From Ereboglobus luteus (GTDB lineage: Bacteria > Verrucomicrobiota > Verrucomicrobiia > Opitutales > Opitutaceae): a stretch of 64,000 nucleotides of DNA. Below the pieces are notes generated by a model, which saw only the letters and a list, made by a program, of their open reading frames with translations, was not told where the DNA came from and searched no databases. The stretch covers positions 3,390,501 to 3,454,500 of the forward strand of contig NZ_CP023004.1 of the NCBI RefSeq assembly GCF_003096195.1, read 5' to 3'. Position numbers and translations under genes: made by a program. Positions 27,542-36,592 of the stretch are shown piece by piece (within the stretch, counting starts at the first letter, position 1; the number at the start of each line of letters is the position of its first letter).

Positions 27542-28444
27542 TCAACGCGGGATGAATTTCTGCACACGCCAGTTTACTATCTCGGCGATGTATATATTTC
27601 CGCTTGGAGCCACGGCGATCTGGTGCGCATAACCGAATTCTCCCGGCATTTTTCCAGGAACCCCGAATGTGCCTTCGAGTTTGCCGTCGAGTGTCAATTT
27701 CACAACGCGGTTGGCGTGTCCGTCGCACATGAAGAGGTAATCGTCGGGAGTTATGCACATGCCCCACGGCGAGCCGTATTGATCCCATTGTGTTATATAT
27801 TCGCCTTCGCGTGTGAAAACTTGAATGCGATAGTTTTCGCGGTCGCCTATATAAACGCGCCCCGTGCGATCCACCACGACGGAATGCGGCATGTCGAACT
27901 CGCCGGGGCCGGTTCCCTTGCGGCCCCACGCATTTATGAAGCGCCCCTCTTTTGTATAACGCACCACGCGCGAGTTTCCGTAACCATCGGTCACGTAGAT
28001 GTCGCCGTGCGGACCAAATCCGACATCGGTGGGCTGGTTGAAATTTTCCTCGGTTTCACCGGGGGTTTGCTTGCGCCCGAGCACCATGCGAACTTGGCCG
28101 GCGGGATCAATTTTAACAATCATGTGGCCGCCGCCATCGACCGCCCAGATGTTGCCCTCGGGGTCAAGTTTGACACTGTGCGGCCAGACAAACATGCGGT
28201 TGCCCCACGCGCGTCGCAAAGTGCCGTCGGGCGCAAACTCCATGAGGGGATTTTCCCCGCGGTGAAAAACATAAGCGTGCTCGCGGGAGTCGACGGCGAT
28301 CCCCGGGGTTTCCTCGAAAGTGGTGTTGTCGGGAAGTCTTGGCCACAACGGATCCGGTTTATAATTCAGGCGGGGCCATTTGCTGCCGTCGACGATTCGC
28401 GCGTTTTGATAAATTTGACCAATTGCTGTTGTCGTTTCGCTCAT
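27542..28444 (-). CDS. NHL-repeat beta-propeller protein (PAL/SMP-30-like)
   Basis: 300 residues with no signal peptide, so probably cytoplasmic. Five or six NHL-type blades carry recurring 'G.I.V.D..G.....V' strands: 'TPGIAVDSREHAYVF', 'PHSVKLDPEGNIWAVDGGG', 'PTDVGFGPHGDIYVTDGYGN', 'PHSVVVDRTGRVYIGDREN' and 'AHQIAVAPSGNIYIAEIVN'. The closest named fold is peptidyl-alpha-hydroxyglycine amidating lyase or SMP-30/gluconolactonase-like. In this setting a lactonase or sugar-binding role is plausible but unproven. It is the last gene of the sialidase-MFS-NHL operon, 44 bp after the MFS gene. Confidence 0.8.
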   Translation of the reverse strand: MSETTTAIGQIYQNARIVDGSKWPRLNYKPDPLWPRLPDNTTFEETPGIAVDSREHAYVFHRGENPLMEFAPDGTLRRAWGNRMFVWPHSVKLDPEGNIWAVDGGGHMIVKIDPAGQVRMVLGRKQTPGETEENFNQPTDVGFGPHGDIYVTDGYGNSRVVRYTKEGRFINAWGRKGTGPGEFDMPHSVVVDRTGRVYIGDRENYRIQVFTREGEYITQWDQYGSPWGMCITPDDYLFMCDGHANRVVKLTLDGKLEGTFGVPGKMPGEFGYAHQIAVAPSGNIYIAEIVNWRVQKFIPR

Positions 28445-28488
28445 GATAAATTTTATAATAAAATCGAAGTCTTGAAAATATGAGAGGT

Positions 28489-29862
28489 TTAATGGGTTGT
28501 GATCTCATGGCGCGCCACGCGCGTAACTATGTCGCGTTTTACAAAAACCAGGCCCGCGAGAATCAAAAGAACCGCGCCGACGAGATAAACAACCGAGCCG
28601 AACGCGATCGCCTCGCTCATGTTTGCCACCGGATCGGCGTGGCGGCCGTATTTTGTGGCCAGCCCGACCGCAAGCGGGCCGAGCGCGCCGCCACCCCAGC
28701 CGACCATGTTCATCAGTCCCGCGGCGCTGGCGCGGGCTCGTGGCTCGACCACATCGTAAACGGATGCGAAAACATTCGAGTCATAAAAACCCTTGCACAT
28801 GCCGAAGCACGCCATCGCAACGAGGAGCAGCGTGACATTGTTTGTCAGCCCGACAAGCCCCACAAAAACAATCCCGCAGACAAGCCCGGTTGCCTGCACC
28901 AGCATGCGCCCGCCGGGATGTCGCGCCGCCCACCGATCCGCAAGAATGCCGGCGAATGGCACGCTTATCGCGCTTGCCAGATGGATGAACACACTGCCTG
29001 AAAGGCCGGCGTTTGTCAGTCGGAAGTGAAACTTTTCAACCAAGAAATAGGGCGTCCATGTGAGGAAAATTGTCGCGACAAAATTCGCCGCCATGAATCC
29101 GCCCAGAAGCAGCCACACGGTGGGTTTGCGCAATATAATCCTGGCCGTTTCGAACACGGTTGGCGGAGTCTCGTCAACCGCGGCCTGCGCTGGTTGCGGC
29201 TGCTCCGGCTGCCGGTCTTTTTCAGCTTTTAATGTTTCGGCTTCCTCGCGTTCCGCCGCACCGCGCGCGCGGTCATGCAGGAAGCGATAGAGCACGAGCG
29301 CGAGCAGCATGCCCGCCGCGCCGAACAGATAAAATCCCCAGCGCCAGCCGTGGTGTTCGGCGAACCACGCGCCGAGCCAGCCACCGCCAATGGTGCCGGC
29401 GTAAACGCTCGACTGGTGCAGCGAGAACGCGCGCGACCGCGTCTTCCGGTTGTGATAGTCGCCCATCAGTGACATGGCCGATGGAAAATAAAACGTTTCG
29501 CCGACTCCCTCGAGCGCGCGCACCGTGACAAAATGCCAGAGCTTGCTGCACCAGCCGGTCATCACCGTGATTGCGCTCCAGAACAGGCACCCGCCGAGAA
29601 TGAGGTGCTTGCGTGAAACGCGATCGGCAATGAATCCGGCAAACGGCGAGCCGAATGCATACACCCACATGAACGCCGACCCAATCAAGCCGAGCTGCAC
29701 CGCATCGAAGCCGAATTCTGTTTTGAGCGCCGGAAAAACGGCGTAGATCGCCTGGCGATCCGCGTAGTTAAAAAAACAAATGCACCAAAACATCGCCACC
29801 ACGGCCCATTTATAATTCGGGCCGACGACACGTTGGGGTTTGCTTGGTTTTTCAGGGGACAT
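28489..29862 (-). CDS. MFS transporter (anion:cation symporter type), operon B
   Basis: 457 residues with twelve likely membrane helices. The first loop carries 'FFNYADRQAIYAVFP', and the loop after helix 2 has 'GFIADRVSRKHLI', the MFS A-motif. A charged cytoplasmic loop near residue 200 ('REEAETLKAEKDRQPEQPQ') separates the halves. Relatives carry hexuronates, other sugar acids or organic anions. It lies 38 bp after the sialidase-like gene and is likely the inner-membrane importer for that enzyme's product. Confidence 0.88.
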   Translation of the reverse strand: MSPEKPSKPQRVVGPNYKWAVVAMFWCICFFNYADRQAIYAVFPALKTEFGFDAVQLGLIGSAFMWVYAFGSPFAGFIADRVSRKHLILGGCLFWSAITVMTGWCSKLWHFVTVRALEGVGETFYFPSAMSLMGDYHNRKTRSRAFSLHQSSVYAGTIGGGWLGAWFAEHHGWRWGFYLFGAAGMLLALVLYRFLHDRARGAAEREEAETLKAEKDRQPEQPQPAQAAVDETPPTVFETARIILRKPTVWLLLGGFMAANFVATIFLTWTPYFLVEKFHFRLTNAGLSGSVFIHLASAISVPFAGILADRWAARHPGGRMLVQATGLVCGIVFVGLVGLTNNVTLLLVAMACFGMCKGFYDSNVFASVYDVVEPRARASAAGLMNMVGWGGGALGPLAVGLATKYGRHADPVANMSEAIAFGSVVYLVGAVLLILAGLVFVKRDIVTRVARHEITTH

Positions 29863-29900
29863 GCGGGGATGTGTTTAAAAGGGTGGGGTGGCGCGGTTGC

Positions 29901-30953
29901 TTATTTGCGTTCGAGCACCACATGTTTTATGCGCGCGCGGTTCCACGTGTAGGTGATATGCACGCGTCCGTCCTGTGCCTGGATGATCGCGGGATAGGCG
30001 TAACCGTTGCGCACGGGGACATTCTCAAGTGTGATTGCGCGCTCCCATGCCTCTCCGTCCATGGAGTAATCGACGACGAGCGGACACCGCGCGCCCCATT
30101 TCGATTTGTCCGAGGCGACTCGCGGATTATACACAAGCAGCATGCCGCCTTCCCTCAGGGCAATCGCATCAATGCCGGAGTTTATCGATGCGATGCCGGT
30201 GCCGGAAAGGGGCGTCCAAGTCTTGCCTCCGTCACGCGACCACGTGCGCGATATTTCACGGTTCGCACTGCGCGAAAGCGCCATGAGTGAGCCGTCCGGT
30301 TGGATTAAAATAGTTGGTTGGATCGAGCGGAATTTTTTCGGGTCGGCGACATCATCGCTCTTTTTCCAATCGACGAGCGAGTCATCGGTTCGCTCAAAAC
30401 AGATTGCCCAATCGTTCTTGTTGTATTCCCGCGCGCTCGGGCAAAGCAGCGTGCCGTCCTTGAGGCGCACCGGCTTGTTTTTGACAGGCCCCACCAGATT
30501 TTTCGGAAGGCGCGAGCGATTTCCCCATGTTGCGCCGCCGTCCCTCGAAACCAGCAACTCACCCCACCAATCCGTTGGCGAGGGGCCGACTTTGAAGAAC
30601 AAAATAACGCGCCCGTCTGCCGCCCGGTAAAGAACCGGATTCCAAGTCGGGTGACGTTTGCCGTCGGATTGCACGCCGTTGGCAACCGAAACGCCTGGTG
30701 TCCATGCGCCGTTTTCATAGCGGGACACCCATATCTCCACGTCATCATGTCCCTCTTTGCTGCCGCCAAACCAAGTGGCGATGAATTTGCCGGGCGCAAT
30801 TTCCACGATTGAGGACGAGTGCACCTCGGCCACGGGCGGCGCCGGTTCAATGAAACCACTCTTGACGATCTCCCATCGCGGAGCGGCGCATGCGGCGGAG
30901 AGCATCGCGATGCAATAAAAGGCGGCAAGCCGGAAGGTTTTTAACGATGTCAT
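29901..30953 (-). CDS. Sialidase-superfamily exo-glycosidase (BNR/Asp-box)
   Basis: 350 residues with an N-terminal signal ('FYCIAMLSAACAAP'). Asp-boxes of form SxDxGxTW occur at residues 136-143 (SRDGGATW) and 239-246 (SRDGGKTW). The N-terminal pattern 'EVHSSSIVEIAPGKFIATWFGGSKEGHDDVEIW' (several strands) is typical of the bacterial sialidase-like family near GH33. True sialidase specificity is uncertain, since relatives in polysaccharide loci act on other acidic sugars. The ATG at 30953 is chosen to begin the signal. It is the first gene of operon B, preceded by the shared 70-bp element. Confidence 0.83.
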   Translation of the reverse strand: MTSLKTFRLAAFYCIAMLSAACAAPRWEIVKSGFIEPAPPVAEVHSSSIVEIAPGKFIATWFGGSKEGHDDVEIWVSRYENGAWTPGVSVANGVQSDGKRHPTWNPVLYRAADGRVILFFKVGPSPTDWWGELLVSRDGGATWGNRSRLPKNLVGPVKNKPVRLKDGTLLCPSAREYNKNDWAICFERTDDSLVDWKKSDDVADPKKFRSIQPTILIQPDGSLMALSRSANREISRTWSRDGGKTWTPLSGTGIASINSGIDAIALREGGMLLVYNPRVASDKSKWGARCPLVVDYSMDGEAWERAITLENVPVRNGYAYPAIIQAQDGRVHITYTWNRARIKHVVLERK

Positions 30954-31318
30954 GGAAGGGTGCCTGTGAGTTTTGGGTTTAATTATGCAATCTGCCCGCG
31001 AATCGATCTGACATGATTTCACGATCATTAATCATGCTTATTCAAAAAGAATCCGACTGTTGCAAGCAGCGACAGGCACCAAGACCGAGAATGCTTTTCC
31101 GCGCATAAATTGATGTTCGATTTCACATATTCGCCACACCCTTGGTCGGGACAAACATCCTGTTTTGTTTGAGATAAAACATAGCCGCAATGTGTAAACT
31201 CGATCACCGCGAGCGCCCTGACGATGGCATCGTCTTTGTCATGTGCCGAGGCAATACGCTGTCTTGAGTCCATGGTTTTGCGCTGCCTAGATGCGGGCGA
31301 AACACACGGCGGCCGGCC
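30954..31318. other. Gene-free promoter interval of operon B
   Basis: These 365 bp hold no recognisable gene; an 81-codon minus-strand frame here covers the regulatory element and has no family features. Besides the 70-bp element it contains a TGTTTT/AAAACA inverted repeat with a 9-nt spacer at 31161-31181. The iclR stop codon lies at the right edge. Confidence 0.6.
31063..31132. promoter_or_regulatory. Shared 70-bp upstream element, copy B
   Basis: The partner of 26547-26616, located 109 nt before the sialidase-like gene's start codon, almost the same distance as copy A. A matching GAATCGAT lies 47 nt from the start. The conserved core here reads GCATAAATT then GATTTCACATATTC. Confidence 0.7.
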
Positions 31319-32095
31319 TTACCGTTTCATGGCCAGGATTCGTTCCAGTCGCGCCGCGAGCTTGAGCACGGATTGTTCGAGTTCGGCTTGGTCCCGATGG
31401 ATATAAACGTCGTGGCGCAGCAATAGCGCCACCGCGAGGCGCGGCGGATTCACAAGCGGCTCGCGCACGATGGCGGCAATGGACACATGGTCCTTGCTGC
31501 TCTCGCGGATATTCCATGCAAAACCCTTTTCACGCGCCTGCCGCAGCTGCGCGTAGAAGCGCTCGGGCGAAAGATTGGTATGGGGCGTGGTCGCCTCGTC
31601 CCCCTCGCGGGGCGCGTATTTGGGCCACTCGGACTCGGGCATTTGCGCAACGAGAACTTTTCCCGGCGACGATGAATGAATCAGGCTGTTTTGCCCGAGG
31701 CGCATGGTGTTGCCCTCGTCCCCGGCCGCGCAGACGACATAGGCGTAACGTCCGCCGAGCATGTCGACATACACGCTCGCATCGAGCGCCGCGGCGGTTT
31801 TGCGCAGCTCGGCGTCAAGGCGCATATTGTGGGCGAAGTGCGCGGCCACTTCATGCACAAACTCAAAGATGCGCGCATCCACGCCATAGCGATAATTGCG
31901 CGGGTTTTGTTGAAGAAAACCGATTTGGCAAAGCGTCTTGAGCAACCGGTGCAGGGACGACTTTGGCATGCCGAGCTCATTGGCGATCTGCGTGACGCCA
32001 AGCGCGTAGCCTCGTTGAAGCAAGAGGCGGACAACCGCTATGCCTTGCGTCAATGGTGTCGCTGTTCGTTCGTGCCGGGGTGGGGACTGGCTCAT
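31319..32095 (-). CDS. IclR family transcriptional regulator
   Basis: 258 residues. The N-terminal winged helix (about 10-75) has 'LGVTQIANELGMPKSSLHRLLKTL' across the recognition helix, followed by 'GFLQQNPRNYRYG'. The C-terminal IclR effector domain has 'SVYVDMLGGRYAYVVC' and 'SSSPGKVLVAQMPE'. Regulators of this family usually sense a sugar acid or aromatic acid. It is divergent from the FAD oxidoreductase-GH65-pgmB run, with a 133-bp gap that holds a suitable palindrome. The ATG at 32095 is chosen; 13 further codons are open upstream. Confidence 0.9.
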   Translation of the reverse strand: MSQSPPRHERTATPLTQGIAVVRLLLQRGYALGVTQIANELGMPKSSLHRLLKTLCQIGFLQQNPRNYRYGVDARIFEFVHEVAAHFAHNMRLDAELRKTAAALDASVYVDMLGGRYAYVVCAAGDEGNTMRLGQNSLIHSSSPGKVLVAQMPESEWPKYAPREGDEATTPHTNLSPERFYAQLRQAREKGFAWNIRESSKDHVSIAAIVREPLVNPPRLAVALLLRHDVYIHRDQAELEQSVLKLAARLERILAMKR

Positions 32096-32148
32096 CTTGG
32101 CACTAGAGAAAGTGCTTCGCCGGATGGCGGGCAATCTTTATCCTTCCG

Positions 32149-32162
32149 TTCCATTGGTGGAA
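32149..32162. promoter_or_regulatory. Candidate IclR operator
   Basis: TTCCA-TTGG-TGGAA is a perfect 5-bp inverted repeat with a 4-bp centre in the divergent gap between iclR and the FAD oxidoreductase. IclR-family sites often contain TGGAA/TTCCA half-sites, usually in the opposite orientation, so this is a candidate only. Confidence 0.4.
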
Positions 32163-32228
32163 TCCATCCGCGCGCCAACGGCGGTCCGTGCTCGTTGTCA
32201 TTCGAAAAAGCGCCCCATATCTGCGGGC

Positions 32229-33566
32229 ATGGAATCCCAACCCTGTGATTTTACCACCCCGTGCCTTGTTGTTGGCGGAGGCCCCGCCGGTTATGGCGCG
32301 GCGCTCGCCGCCGCGCGAAACGGCTGCAAGGTCATGCTCGTCGAGCGCCACGGTTTTCTCGGAGGCATGGGGGCCGCGGCGAATCTCAGTTGCTACATCA
32401 ACTACCGCAGCGGCGAGGAGGATTTGAGCGAGGCGGCATACCGCGAGCTCATCGGGCAGCTGAGGGCCTCCGGGCTTTCGTATCCCGTGCGCTATGCACA
32501 CACAGATTACATCGATCCCGAATTCACAAAGGTGGTGATGGAAAAAACACTCATCGGCGCGGGCGTGACGCTGTTGTATCATAGCTTGTTTGAGCGCGCC
32601 GCGCGCGCGGCGGACGGAGGCTGGTTGGTCGAGTTCGTCGCGAAAAACGCGCGCATCCGCGTGCGCGCCGATTATGTGATCGACGCCACCGGTGACGCGG
32701 ATGTGTGCGCCTCCGCCGGGGCGGCGATGACACACGGGCGCAAGAGCGACGGGCGCGCGCAACCCATGTCGATGGTCACGCAACTTTCCGGTTTTGATCC
32801 CGGGGCCTGGGAGCGCGCGGGCGAGCCCATCGAGGCCGGGCGTTATGCGGTGAAATGCGATTGCTTCGCCGATCTCATCGCCCGGGCGCGCGCCGAGGGT
32901 GAGTGGACAATTCCACGCGAAAACATTGCCATGCTCTGGGCAGCCCCCGGCGATCCGACTTCTGTGACCATCAACGGCACGCGCATCAACGGGCTGAGCG
33001 CGTGCGACCCGCTTGATGTCACGCGCGCGGAGATCGAGGGCCGCCGTCAGGCGGACGAACTGGCGCGGTTTTTCAAAAAATACGTGCCCGGTTTTGAGCG
33101 CTCGCATTTGTCCCGCACCGGACCGCAAATCGGCGTGCGCGAGAGCCGGCGCATCACCGGGCGCGCCTTGCTCACCGAGGATGATGTGCGCGAAAGCCGA
33201 CATCCCGATGATTCCATTACACGCTGCGCCTATCCGATCGATGTGCACAGCCCGGACAGCGCCTCCACCCAGTTTGAATCGATACCGGGCAAGCATTCCT
33301 ACGGCATACCGTGGGGTTGCCTGCTGCCCGCCAGTCTCGAAAACATGGCCGCCGCCGGGCGCTGCATCAGCGCGACACATGAGGCCGCGGGCAGTTTTCG
33401 CGTCATGCCCACCTGCATGGGGCTTGGCGAGGCGGCCGGTTCGGGGGTGGCAATCGCAGCGGAGCGCGGAGCCGTTTTGTCATCAGTGCCGGCGCAGGCA
33501 GTCCGTGCCATGATGGACGGGAATCTGCGGCGCCGCGAGGCATCCGAATCCATAATCAACAAATAA
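32229..33566 (+). CDS. FAD-dependent oxidoreductase (FAD_oxidored type)
   Basis: 445 residues, cytoplasmic. A Rossmann dinucleotide site lies close to the N-terminus ('CLVVGGGPAGYGAALAAARNG', a GxGxxG pattern) and 'VMLVERHGFLGGMG' ends the second strand with the ribose-binding Glu. Family features continue with 'VIDATGDADVCASAGAAM', 'IGVRESRRITG' and a C-terminal 'AGSFRVMPTCMGLGEAAG'. PF12831-type oxidoreductases often sit in polysaccharide loci of Verrucomicrobiota and Planctomycetota; the substrate is usually unknown. The ATG at 32229 is chosen because upstream in-frame codons run into the iclR gene. GH65 follows after 5 bp. Confidence 0.87.
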   Translation: MESQPCDFTTPCLVVGGGPAGYGAALAAARNGCKVMLVERHGFLGGMGAAANLSCYINYRSGEEDLSEAAYRELIGQLRASGLSYPVRYAHTDYIDPEFTKVVMEKTLIGAGVTLLYHSLFERAARAADGGWLVEFVAKNARIRVRADYVIDATGDADVCASAGAAMTHGRKSDGRAQPMSMVTQLSGFDPGAWERAGEPIEAGRYAVKCDCFADLIARARAEGEWTIPRENIAMLWAAPGDPTSVTINGTRINGLSACDPLDVTRAEIEGRRQADELARFFKKYVPGFERSHLSRTGPQIGVRESRRITGRALLTEDDVRESRHPDDSITRCAYPIDVHSPDSASTQFESIPGKHSYGIPWGCLLPASLENMAAAGRCISATHEAAGSFRVMPTCMGLGEAAGSGVAIAAERGAVLSSVPAQAVRAMMDGNLRRREASESIINK

Positions 33567-33571
33567 CTGAC

Positions 33572-35896
33572 ATGATTCCGGCTAGTAACATAAGCGGATT
33601 GGATTCCCCTGATTTTTTGATCGAGGAAACATCCTTCGACCGCGCGTCCATAGCCACAAACGGCTGCAAGTTCATGATCGGAAACGGTCGCATGGGAGTG
33701 CGCGGCACGCTTGAGGAATTTTCCAAGGAGCAGCTTGCCGCCTGCACGCTGGCGGGCGTTTACGACCAGCTTCCGGGCAAGTGGAGGGAGCCGGTCAACG
33801 CGCCAAATCCTTTTTATGTCCGCGCGTTTCACGAGGGAGTCCTTCTCTCCGCGGAATCGTTGCAACCTGTGTCGCATCGGCAGTGGATCGATATGCGCAC
33901 GGCCCGGCATGGGCGCGAAACAGTTTTTCGACTGGACGGCGGACTCGAGGTTTCCATCAAGGCGGTGCGCTTTTTGAGCGCGGCGGAAACGCATGCCGGA
34001 GTCATGCGCTACTCCATTGAGGCGAGCCGCGATTGCGAACTGGTGATTGAAGCCGGGATCGACGGGGATGTGTGGGACTTGAACGGTCCCCACCTTGGGG
34101 ACTTCGCGGCCTCCGAGCAGGACGGCGTGCTCGTCCTCGGGGCCCGGACGCATGAACAGGGCAGGGCGCTGGCCGTGGGCGTGGCGTATGAGGAAACACT
34201 TCCGGCGGGGAACACGCGCCCCGCGGAAATCGCGGCGCGCGCGACTTCGATCACAAGGCGCGTGACGGTGCGCGCGAGGGCCGGCGCGGCGTATTCATTT
34301 TCAGGATACATCTCGTTTTTTTGCGATACGGAAAATGCCGCCGCCAGGGTCGTCGAATGCTGCCGCGGTTCGCTGGCGACGGGCTGCGACGCGATGTTTG
34401 CCGCGCATTGCGACGTGTGGGACGGGCGTTGGAGGCGCTCCGACGTGGAGATCGACGGCGACCCGGGGGCGCAACTTGCGCTCCGGCACGGCATCTACCA
34501 GTTGCTTATCGTCGCGCCCTCGCACACGGACCGGGTGTCGATCCCGGCGCGCGGTTTGTCAGGCCAAGTTTACAAGGGCGGCGTGTTCTGGGATACCGAG
34601 ATTTTCATGCTGCCGTTTTTCACCCATACGCAGCCCGAAACGGCGCGCCGGCTGCTTTCCTACCGGAGTCACACGCTGGACGGCGCCCGGCGCAAGGCGG
34701 CGGACCTCGGGTTTCGCGGAGCTTTTTACGCGTGGGAAAGTCAGGAGACTGGCGATGATGCGTGCACGTATTTCAACGTCACCGACGTTTTCACGGGGCG
34801 GCCCCTGCGCACCTATTTTCGCGACAAGCAAGTGCATGTCAGCGCCGACGTGGCCGTGGCGATCTGGAACTACTACCGGCAGACGGGCGACACGGAGTTT
34901 ATTGTCGAGGGCGGAGCGGAAGTGATTCTGGAATGCGCGCGCTTTTTTCTGTCGCGCGCGTGCATAGATCCGGACACGGGGCGGCACGAGATTCGCGACG
35001 TGGTCGGCCCTGACGAGTATCATGAGCGAGTGGACAACAACGCGTTCACAAACGCCATGGTGGCGGCGACGCTGCGCATCGCGATCGACACACTGGAGCT
35101 GATGCGGAATCACGATGCGCGCGCGCTGGCGACGCTTGTCGCGCGGCTTGATTATGCGAACGATGCGAGACGCCTCGGGGAAATGGCCGCGCGCCTTTAC
35201 CGTCCCTCGCCATCGCCCGATTCCGGCGTGATTGAACAGTTCGACGGCTATCATCGCATGGAGGACGCGAGTTTGGTCGAGGTGACGAAGCGTGTCATCC
35301 AGCCCAGCGAGTATTGGGGGGCGACGCACGGTGTTGCCGCGAACACGAAGATCATCAAGCAAGCCGATGTCGTGTTGATGCTCCACCTGTTTCGCGACGA
35401 GTTTTCGGAGGACGTCAAGCGCGCGAATTGGGAATACTACGAACCGCGCACCGAGCATGGTTCGAGCCTTAGCCCATGTGTGTATGCGCTCGTGGCGGCG
35501 GACATTGGCAAGACGGACTGGGCGTATCGTTACTTTCTCAAAACCGCCACCATCGATTTGACGGGCGATTCGAAGCAATACGTTGGCCCGCTCTACATCG
35601 GAGGCACGCATCCGGCGGCAAATGGAGGCGCGTGGATGGCGGCCGTGCTTGGTTTCGGAGGACTGCGCGTGTGCGACGGCTTTGTGCGCCTTGACCCGGT
35701 TTTGCCGGAGGGCTGGGAGTCGCTGGCATTTTCTTTTTGCGCGCGTGGCGACTGGTTTCGCGCGCGAATCACGCGCGGCGGAATTTCGGTGACCGCGGAT
35801 GCCGCGAATCGCGCGGGCGTCGAGTTCAGGTTCGCCGGCGGCGCGGGCGCGGTGTGCGCACCGGGAGCAACCCTTTCAACGGACGTTTTGTCATGA
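33572..35896 (+). CDS. GH65 disaccharide phosphorylase (maltose/kojibiose/trehalose type)
   Basis: 774 residues, cytoplasmic, without a signal peptide. It splits an alpha-glucosidic disaccharide with phosphate to give beta-glucose-1-phosphate. Order: N-terminal beta-sandwich (1-270), linker, (alpha/alpha)6 barrel (about 300-680), short C-terminal beta layer. The general acid is E482 in 'VVGPDEYHERVDNNAFTN'; 'GVFWDTEIFMLPFF' and 'TIDLTGDSKQYVG' fit the substrate and phosphate sites. The next gene, beta-phosphoglucomutase, overlaps its stop and uses the same product, which strongly supports phosphorylase rather than hydrolase activity. Which disaccharide it cleaves cannot be read from sequence. 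Confidence 0.92.
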   Translation: MIPASNISGLDSPDFLIEETSFDRASIATNGCKFMIGNGRMGVRGTLEEFSKEQLAACTLAGVYDQLPGKWREPVNAPNPFYVRAFHEGVLLSAESLQPVSHRQWIDMRTARHGRETVFRLDGGLEVSIKAVRFLSAAETHAGVMRYSIEASRDCELVIEAGIDGDVWDLNGPHLGDFAASEQDGVLVLGARTHEQGRALAVGVAYEETLPAGNTRPAEIAARATSITRRVTVRARAGAAYSFSGYISFFCDTENAAARVVECCRGSLATGCDAMFAAHCDVWDGRWRRSDVEIDGDPGAQLALRHGIYQLLIVAPSHTDRVSIPARGLSGQVYKGGVFWDTEIFMLPFFTHTQPETARRLLSYRSHTLDGARRKAADLGFRGAFYAWESQETGDDACTYFNVTDVFTGRPLRTYFRDKQVHVSADVAVAIWNYYRQTGDTEFIVEGGAEVILECARFFLSRACIDPDTGRHEIRDVVGPDEYHERVDNNAFTNAMVAATLRIAIDTLELMRNHDARALATLVARLDYANDARRLGEMAARLYRPSPSPDSGVIEQFDGYHRMEDASLVEVTKRVIQPSEYWGATHGVAANTKIIKQADVVLMLHLFRDEFSEDVKRANWEYYEPRTEHGSSLSPCVYALVAADIGKTDWAYRYFLKTATIDLTGDSKQYVGPLYIGGTHPAANGGAWMAAVLGFGGLRVCDGFVRLDPVLPEGWESLAFSFCARGDWFRARITRGGISVTADAANRAGVEFRFAGGAGAVCAPGATLSTDVLS

Positions 35897-36567
35897 CCAT
35901 GATCGCACACGATTTTATTTCCGAGGCGCGCGGGATGATTTTTGACCTGGACGGTGTCATTGTGGACACGGCCAAGTATCATTATCTCGCATGGAAACGG
36001 CTCGCGGAGGAGCTCGGGTTTGCGTTCAGCGAGACGGACAATGAGCGGCTCAAGGGCGTCAGTCGCATGCGGTCGCTGGATATTCTTTTGAAGATTGGAG
36101 GCATGGTCTTTGACGACGACGCCAGGCGGCGGCTCGCCGAAAAAAAGAACCTCTGGTATGTCGAGTATATCTCCCGGATGGACAAGTCGGAGATTCTGCC
36201 CGGGGCGGGTGATTATCTCGGGTATCTGCGCGGCCGCGGAAAACGCATCGCGCTCGGTTCCGCGAGCAAGAACGCGCCCATGATTCTTGAGCGACTCGGC
36301 ATCGCCCCTCTGTTTGACGCGGTCATCGACGGCAACAAGGTGGCAAACGCCAAGCCCGATCCCGAGGTGTTTCTCACGGCTGCGCGGGCGCTCGCGCTTG
36401 ATCCGTCCGAGTGCGTCGTTTTCGAGGATGCCGGGGCGGGTGTGGAGGCTGCGGTGCGCGCGGGCATGCGCGTGGTGGGCATTGGCGATCCCGCCGTCTT
36501 GAATTCGGCAAACTGCGTGGTCGGCGGACTCGACGCATTGCTGCCCAAAAATCTCCACAATAAATAG
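35893..36567 (+). CDS. pgmB: Beta-phosphoglucomutase (HAD family)
   Basis: 224 residues. It turns beta-glucose-1-phosphate into glucose-6-phosphate. HAD motif I is 'FDLDGVIVDT', with D18 the phospho-acceptor and D20 the acid/base. 'KGVSRMRSLDILL' is the cap substrate loop, 'LGSASKNAP' motif II, K in 'NAKPDPEVFL' motif III and 'VFEDAGAGVEAA' motif IV. The start at 35893 overlaps the GH65 stop (ATGA), implying translational coupling; an ATG two codons later is also possible. Confidence 0.95.
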   Translation: MTMIAHDFISEARGMIFDLDGVIVDTAKYHYLAWKRLAEELGFAFSETDNERLKGVSRMRSLDILLKIGGMVFDDDARRRLAEKKNLWYVEYISRMDKSEILPGAGDYLGYLRGRGKRIALGSASKNAPMILERLGIAPLFDAVIDGNKVANAKPDPEVFLTAARALALDPSECVVFEDAGAGVEAAVRAGMRVVGIGDPAVLNSANCVVGGLDALLPKNLHNK

Positions 36568-36592
36568 GCAACTCCTTTTCCATTCCAAAATT

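Noticed and set aside
31028-31273. 81-codon minus-strand frame upstream of the sialidase-like gene
   Set aside because: It covers the shared regulatory element, has no family features, and its amino-acid composition looks random.
30954-31318. Remnant of a second FCD-AraC gene beside copy B of the shared element
   Set aside because: The DNA to the right of the element shows no coding similarity to the FCD-AraC gene in any frame that I could recognise.
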